Origin: a virus
DNA length: 42,375 bases
Virus record (IMG/VR): IMGVR_UViG_3300049810_000125
Coordinates: 1 to 42,375 of that record
Strand: one strand, 5' to 3'
Part shown: one piece after another, positions 38,224 through 42,375 of the stretch
How the letters are laid out: each line of letters starts with the position of its first letter
Position numbering within the stretch: the first letter of the stretch is position 1
Translations under genes and position numbers: made by a program
Notes under the pieces: generated by a model
Seen by the model: the letters and a program-made list of their open reading frames with translations, nothing else
The model's database searches: none
Told to the model about the DNA's origin: nothing

Positions 38224-39623
38224 TAGAATCCGTCCCTTACAATATTCATATCTACTTTATATGTTGCAGTTGCATTTCCTATAGGTTTAAATATATGAAT
38301 ACAATCTCTAATTAAATATAGTCCAGTATACTTTTTTTGATATACATCATCATTACCTTCAATTTTTCTAATTGCAGGATAGTTAAACTCTAGCAGTCTA
38401 CCTGCTTCAATAAGATTAGTACCTGGTACTTGAAAGTTAGAAATAACCATATCGTTAATCTGGTTCATCATATGCTTTCTCATAAGTCCATAATCATCTG
38501 CCCATAGAGTTCTATCTCCAGGTTGATTTTTTATTAAAGAATGCATCTTCGATTGTCTCGGACTGACACTAACTTTAACATTAGGATCGTGAGGTTCAGG
38601 ACCATCTCCATAGTATTGTGGACTATTCGATAGTCTGGTTCTTTTAGGATACTCACCATCCATCTCTTTAAAATAATTATACTCATTCGTAGTTAAAGAT
38701 TTATGAAATATATCATGTGTTATATGTTTAGAAAACAAGTGACCATTAACAACATCTTCTCCAACATTCGCTCTAGTAAATACTCTGAAGTCATCGATAT
38801 TTTGTGTAGTCTCACTACCTACCATACCTGATTGAGGTTTTCCATCTGCGCCATAAGTAGGCACACCAGGAATCTTAAATAAATAACCTTTTGTTAATTT
38901 TCCTTCTTTTCTATCTGATTTAGTCTCACCCATTGTATCGGTGATAGGTACATTTTTTCCTTTGTCGAGCATAGTTGCTAAAGATAGAAATCTAAATCCT
39001 GTATTAGTTTCAAAGAAGAAAAGACCAGGCATATCATCATCTAAATCTATTGCTTTATCTGTAACCCACTTAATGACTTGACTAGGTTTCCATCTAGGGC
39101 AAACTAATTTTAAGTTACCAGCAGACCCATCAAGAGAAATATTCTTTTTAGTACCAGAAGGACCATAGATATAATTATCGAACACTGTTTTAATAATATC
39201 TGAAGGCGATCCCTTGAAAGCAGTGCTAAGAGATGTGTGCATATTATGCCAACCTGCCTCACTAATTAGATTTAAAGTGAATGACTGTTTTCTCTCATTA
39301 ATAACAATATTTTTTACTTTAGTAACTCTGAAGTATTGACTAATTTCAGTTTCTTTAGGTCCTTCTTTCACATTATATTTTATGTGTAAGATATTACCAC
39401 CAATAATAGGGTAATCAGGAACCATGTCGTTACTATCGTTTATTAAAATTTCTGCAGATTGAAAAGGCGTGAGTATACTATCGTATATTGTGAATTGAGC
39501 AAATACATCCAATAAGTCTAAGAAGTCTTTTGATTTTTTTGTGCTTGGCACGTTATTGATATATGGGTGATACAAATCTAAAGCAAGTATCTGAACTTCA
39601 CCTCCACCTTTCACATTTGCCAT
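38223..39623 (-). CDS. Baseplate hub protein, gp27-like (466 aa)
   Basis: T4 gp27 (391 aa) is the trimeric hub that joins spike gp5 to the tube; this gene sits next to gp5 and has the matching fold pattern: a first barrel (FAQFTIYDSILTPFQSAEIL, about 41-60; LHIKYNVKEGP) and FRVTKVKNIVINERKQSFTL, then NLISEAGWHNMHTSLSTAFK (about 118-137), GSPSDIIKTVFDNYI and CPRWKPSQVIKWVTDKAIDL. The C-terminus (LIEAGRLLEFNYPAIRKIEG, KYTGLYLIRDCIHIFKPIGN) is also hub-like. Its order with gp53 and gp5 supports the call. Direct identity to gp27 could not be tested. Confidence 0.78.
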   Translation of the reverse strand: MANVKGGGEVQILALDLYHPYINNVPSTKKSKDFLDLLDVFAQFTIYDSILTPFQSAEILINDSNDMVPDYPIIGGNILHIKYNVKEGPKETEISQYFRVTKVKNIVINERKQSFTLNLISEAGWHNMHTSLSTAFKGSPSDIIKTVFDNYIYGPSGTKKNISLDGSAGNLKLVCPRWKPSQVIKWVTDKAIDLDDDMPGLFFFETNTGFRFLSLATMLDKGKNVPITDTMGETKSDRKEGKLTKGYLFKIPGVPTYGADGKPQSGMVGSETTQNIDDFRVFTRANVGEDVVNGHLFSKHITHDIFHKSLTTNEYNYFKEMDGEYPKRTRLSNSPQYYGDGPEPHDPNVKVSVSPRQSKMHSLIKNQPGDRTLWADDYGLMRKHMMNQINDMVISNFQVPGTNLIEAGRLLEFNYPAIRKIEGNDDVYQKKYTGLYLIRDCIHIFKPIGNATATYKVDMNIVRDGF

Positions 39624-39624
39624 A

Positions 39625-40185
39625 CTATGCTCCTATAATCTCATCAAACTCTTTTAGAAAATCACCTACTAATTCTGGTCGTAATATTTTAATTGTTCTC
39701 TTCTTCTCGTTTTCACGTTCTTCGTATTGACGATTACTTACAGAAATACTAGCAAAGTTTTGAGTAGTACCTATACCGGTAACTAAGTCATAGAAATTTG
39801 CAGTAGTTTTAACCATAACAGAGGTATCGCCAGATGCTTGTGGTCTTTCTTTATGATGCTCTGCATCAGGATTAGTATACTTTTTGTTTATCATCTTTTT
39901 AAGTTCACGCTCAGTTCTTGGCCAATCTTCATATACATCATGTATTTCATTTGTGACTAGAATAATCCAAGCAAGTTTTGATGAACTATAAAACTGATGT
40001 GCGAGAATATCAGGCCTCTCACCTTCTTGAATATCATAAGGGTCATATGCAAATATATTATCGGCAACACCACCCTTTAATTTAACTCTACGAATAATAT
40101 CTTTTGTGACAATAATTTTTTGTTCATTGACACCTGGTTTAGATATATCATATATGATATCTGGAAATCTGTTAAAGTAACTCAT
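39625..40185 (-). CDS. gp53: Baseplate wedge protein gp53
   Basis: Encodes 186 aa (T4 196), a wedge subunit that joins wedges to the hub ring. Family pattern is clear in FNRFPDIIYDIS, DIIRRVKLKGGVADNIFAYD (about 29-48), DIQEGERPDILAHQFYSSSK (about 51-70) and AWIILVTNEIHDVYEDWPRT (about 72-91). The C-terminal roughly 60 residues (TANFYDLVTGIGTTQNFASI onward) are basic and more variable. Only 1 nt separates it from the gp27-like gene. Confidence 0.92.
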   Translation of the reverse strand: MSYFNRFPDIIYDISKPGVNEQKIIVTKDIIRRVKLKGGVADNIFAYDPYDIQEGERPDILAHQFYSSSKLAWIILVTNEIHDVYEDWPRTERELKKMINKKYTNPDAEHHKERPQASGDTSVMVKTTANFYDLVTGIGTTQNFASISVSNRQYEERENEKKRTIKILRPELVGDFLKEFDEIIGA

Positions 40186-41283
40186 TTAGAAACCTTCTGC
40201 AATTCTGTGTTTGTGTAGTGGTTCAATCTCTCTAAAGTTCATTGTAATCTGAACTTCAGTAGGCATACCATTTCTTAATGTAGAAAAAACACCAGACGAT
40301 GTGTAGTTAGTCGTGAAACTTGTTAGATAACAAGATGATATCTTTTGTAGAAACTTATTTTCTTCATCTTTGAACATAAGAGATATATCAAACAAAGATG
40401 GGTAGTCATAAAACAACCCACTCTTAATGAGTTCTGGATGCATATGAAATCTAAATGTCTTAATGATGTTATCGATTGCGATTGCTTCTGCTTCAGACCT
40501 TGCCGCCATGTCATATACAAATGAAAACTCTCTGAATGCTACACTTTCAAATCTCTGTTCAATGTGTGGGTTTGAAACTCTTCGGGTAGTAACTTCCATT
40601 ATATTATTTAAATTAACACCAAACATTTCTGGTATCTGTGCGACACCTTCCATTACAAGTCTAGCAGTTTGACCGGCGAGTGTAGCACCATCTTCACCAC
40701 CTGTATTACTAGTTACTGCTCGTCCAATAGCACCAGCAATAGCACCTAGTTTTGTTTCAGTATAGTTTGCCGCTGATGTTGAAGTCATTGTCTGAGGAAC
40801 TGCAAGAGCGATTGATGAATTCAATTTTTTTAGATTTCTTGCACCTGCAAACATACCAGAAGTAAATTTCGTAGTGGAAGCAAATGCCTTTTTTGCTGTC
40901 TTCTCAACAACTCCTGGTTCCTCAGCATTATCTGCTTTATCGCCTCCAATAAAATTATTAACTCCCTTTACAATAGTCGAACCTAATTCATCACCTGCTT
41001 TTCCTAACGCTGGAGATATTAATGAAGTGTGACCTTTCCATGCTTTAGGTTCACCCTTTTTACCATCTAATTGAAAAGCAGAGGACTCATCAAAAAAGAT
41101 ATCAAATATAACATGATTGTCTAATTCGGGTCCAGCATCAATACCCATATCAATAGGGTACGTTAAATTTTCCGTACCATATACTCTACCTGTTTTCTGA
41201 ACTTCTCTTCTACTCGCACCTCTGTTGAATTTACCTGAGCGATGGTTAGAGTTTAATGCTGATGGTCTGGTAAGATAACTCAT
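40186..41283 (-). CDS. gp48: Tail tube-baseplate junction protein, gp48/gp54-like (365 aa)
   Basis: T4 gp48 (364 aa) and its relative gp54 (320 aa) cap the baseplate and start tube assembly. This protein has the tube-like C-terminal pattern: SFVYDMAARSEAEAIAIDNI (about 254-273), KTFRFHMHPELIKSGLFYDY, SLMFKDEENKFLQKISSCYL, and VQITMNFREIEPLHKHRIAE at the end. The N-terminus is basic (LNSNHRSGKFNRGASRREVQ). Residues about 85-215 are Ala/Gly/Ser-rich. Which of the two T4 genes it matches is not settled. It has a strong GGAGAAG ribosome-binding site and is the first gene after the strand switch. Confidence 0.85.
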   Translation of the reverse strand: MSYLTRPSALNSNHRSGKFNRGASRREVQKTGRVYGTENLTYPIDMGIDAGPELDNHVIFDIFFDESSAFQLDGKKGEPKAWKGHTSLISPALGKAGDELGSTIVKGVNNFIGGDKADNAEEPGVVEKTAKKAFASTTKFTSGMFAGARNLKKLNSSIALAVPQTMTSTSAANYTETKLGAIAGAIGRAVTSNTGGEDGATLAGQTARLVMEGVAQIPEMFGVNLNNIMEVTTRRVSNPHIEQRFESVAFREFSFVYDMAARSEAEAIAIDNIIKTFRFHMHPELIKSGLFYDYPSLFDISLMFKDEENKFLQKISSCYLTSFTTNYTSSGVFSTLRNGMPTEVQITMNFREIEPLHKHRIAEGF

Positions 41284-41296
41284 TTCTTCTCCGTCC

Positions 41297-41304
41297 TATA
41301 AATA
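41297..41304 (+). promoter_or_regulatory. Plus-strand T4-type late promoter upstream of gp4
   Basis: Exact TATAAATA 35 nt before the gp4 ATG. It lies upstream of, and points toward, the opposing minus-strand octamer at 41320-41327. Confidence 0.75.
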
Positions 41305-41319
41305 GTATACTATAATGAT

Positions 41320-41327
41320 TATTTATA
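41320..41327 (-). promoter_or_regulatory. Minus-strand T4-type late promoter upstream of gp48
   Basis: Exact TATAAATA on the minus strand, 36 nt before the gp48 ATG. It would launch the long baseplate transcript and faces the plus-strand octamer 15 nt away; a 12-bp palindrome (41302-41313) lies between their cores. Confidence 0.76.
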
Positions 41328-41339
41328 AGAGATTTTAGC

Positions 41340-41774
41340 ATGGCATACAAAGGAAGATATTCCCCTATCAATAAAGAGAAATATCAAGGTAACCCTACAA
41401 ATGTTATTTATCGTTCTTTATGGGAACGTAAATTTATGAAATGGTGCGACTTGAATGCGAGTGTATTAAAATGGGGTAGTGAAGAGACTATTATACCCTA
41501 CGTTTCTCCTATAGATAAGAAGATACACAGATACTTTGTAGACTTTTATGTGCAACTTCAAGATAAGAATGGCACAATAAAGTCATACTTAGTAGAAGTC
41601 AAACCTAAGAAATACACAAAACCTCCATCTAAGACACCTAAGAAGAAGACTAGAGCATGGTTCTCTGAAGTTAAGAATTGGGGTGTCAACGAAGCAAAGT
41701 GGAAAGCGGCAACAGAATATGCTAAAGACAAGAAGTGGGAATTCATAATTCTTACAGAAGACCATTTAAACTAG
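41340..41774 (+). CDS. gp4: Head completion protein gp4 (TnsA-like nuclease fold)
   Basis: Encodes 144 aa (T4 gp4, also called gp50, about 150). In T4 it is needed to finish DNA-filled heads before tail joining. The sequence has the TnsA-type PD-(D/E)xK pattern: YRSLWERKFMKWCD (24-37, Glu29), KIHRYFVDFYVQL (61-73, Asp68) and YLVEVKPKK (83-91, Glu86-x-Lys88). All likely catalytic residues are intact, so nuclease activity is plausible. It is the first plus-strand gene, with a late promoter in the gap to gp48 and an AAGAGA ribosome-binding site, and precedes gp2 as in T4. Confidence 0.93.
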   Translation: MAYKGRYSPINKEKYQGNPTNVIYRSLWERKFMKWCDLNASVLKWGSEETIIPYVSPIDKKIHRYFVDFYVQLQDKNGTIKSYLVEVKPKKYTKPPSKTPKKKTRAWFSEVKNWGVNEAKWKAATEYAKDKKWEFIILTEDHLN

Positions 41775-41782
41775 CATAAATA
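41775..41782 (+). promoter_or_regulatory. Possible variant late promoter immediately in front of gp2
   Basis: Plus-strand CATAAATA, one mismatch from the late consensus, lies between gp4 and gp2 with 5 nt to the gp2 ATG, and no ribosome-binding site is apparent there. This spacing matches that of the gp25 promoter. Confidence 0.35.
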
Positions 41783-41787
41783 CTAGT

Positions 41788-42375
41788 ATGGCAGAGATAA
41801 GAGTACTAGAAGAAATCAGAGCGGCGACTGGAGACCAGCGTAAGTCTGCACAGTGGTATCAAAACCAAGTGCGTCAACTTGTTGGAACAGTTTACAGTGG
41901 TCAAAAACTTATGAGTGATTATTCTGATAATTTGACTAATAGACTGTTACCAGGAAGAATGTATTTGATTAACTATATGAATCCTATCACAAAGGCAAAG
42001 TTGCCATACTATGACCAGTTTCCTTTAATACTTCCATTTAACTTTGAAGGTAATCTAATAAGTGCTTTGAATTTTCATTACTTACATCCAGTTCAAAGAA
42101 TTATACTATTAGAAAAACTAAGCAGATTTAAAATAGGCGATACAGACATACAGACAAGAATTCGTGCAGACTGGAAGATACTGAGCAACTTTGCAAGGTT
42201 CAGAGAAGTTAGACCTGCAGTAAAGAAATATAGAACAGATGTAATCAAAGGTAGAAAACTTTTTATACCACCTGATGATTGGACAGTTGCGGCAATCTTA
42301 CCAACGGAATCATTCAGAGGAAAAAGTAAACAAGCAGTATACTTAGATAGTAATAGAAAAATGAGGCAGAGACCA
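41788..42375 (+). CDS. gp2: DNA end protector gp2-like (partial, 3' end outside window)
   Basis: Open reading frame of 196 codons from the ATG at 41788 to the right edge, with no stop. In T4 gp2 binds packaged DNA ends and protects them from host RecBCD during infection; gene 2 is next to gene 4 there, as here. Recognisable parts are RRAATG-type N-terminus (MAEIRVLEEIRAATGDQRKS), LPGRMYLINYMNPITKAKLP, YYDQFPLILPFNFEGN (about 75-90), LNFHYLHPVQRIILLEKLSR and the C-terminal SNFARFREVRPAVKKYRTDV and PPDDWTVAAILPTESFRG segments. These agree with my memory of gp2 annotations in marine T4-like phages. Confidence 0.8.
   Translation, partial: MAEIRVLEEIRAATGDQRKSAQWYQNQVRQLVGTVYSGQKLMSDYSDNLTNRLLPGRMYLINYMNPITKAKLPYYDQFPLILPFNFEGNLISALNFHYLHPVQRIILLEKLSRFKIGDTDIQTRIRADWKILSNFARFREVRPAVKKYRTDVIKGRKLFIPPDDWTVAAILPTESFRGKSKQAVYLDSNRKMRQRP

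Noticed and set aside
1-42375. tRNA genes, CRISPR arrays, insertion sequences, introns or homing endonucleases
   Set aside because: Gaps between genes are short (largest about 100 nt) and none contains a cloverleaf, spaced repeats or transposase; no gene shows a homing-nuclease motif or interruption.

Overview
The window is the head, neck, tail and baseplate morphogenesis block of a T4-like contractile-tailed phage (myovirus). The DNA is AT-rich and the proteins have the flavour of marine T4-like phages of AT-rich bacteria, such as pelagiphages and cyanophages. The host cannot be fixed from this sequence, and no tRNA, integrase or host gene is visible. About 41 kb is one strand-uniform, nearly gapless late cluster on the minus strand. 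Two plus-strand genes sit at the right edge behind a strand switch at 41284-41339.

Read in the direction of transcription (right to left), the baseplate comes first: gp48/54-like tube-baseplate junction, gp53, gp27-like hub, an unknown 128-aa protein, gp5 hub without a lysozyme domain, a small basic 46-aa protein, a PAAR spike tip, gp25, gp6, gp7-like and gp8. Next comes a fibre and accessory region (about 13.1-29.6 kb). It holds a 2223-aa virion protein, a coiled-coil peptide, two duplicated small proteins, two small beta-rich paralogues flanking a 559-aa tail fibre, a 795-aa protein with about seven repeats, five tandem histidine-rich adhesin-like paralogues, a possible tail/fibre assembly protein and a small beta protein. 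The neck and packaging genes follow (gp13, gp14, gp15, a membrane/exported protein pair, a small beta protein, gp16, an 85-aa protein, gp17). Last come sheath gp18, tube gp19, portal gp20, a gp67-like peptide, a 529-aa modular protein, a small beta protein, protease gp21 and the start of scaffold gp22. To the right on the plus strand are gp4 (head completion, TnsA-like nuclease residues) and gp2 (DNA end protector, open at the edge).

Regulation looks T4-like. Exact TATAAATA late-promoter octamers occur upstream of gp22, the 118-aa gene, gp18, gp13, the 291-aa gene (twice), the 108-aa gene, gp8, gp25, gp48 and, on the plus strand, gp4. Seven gene junctions are TAATG overlaps, suggesting translational coupling.

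The most interesting items are: (1) the 529-aa protein beside the prohead protease, with four consensus gp21-type cleavage sites that fall at its apparent module boundaries, so it may be a head-internal polyprotein; (2) a hairpin/U-tract/late-promoter device in front of gp13 that should hide the ribosome-binding site in read-through RNA but not in RNA started at the internal late promoter; (3) the five-gene adhesin-like array with nearly identical DNA blocks between copies; (4) small beta modules shared between otherwise unrelated virion genes, in one case still 27/28 identical at DNA level 19.5 kb apart.
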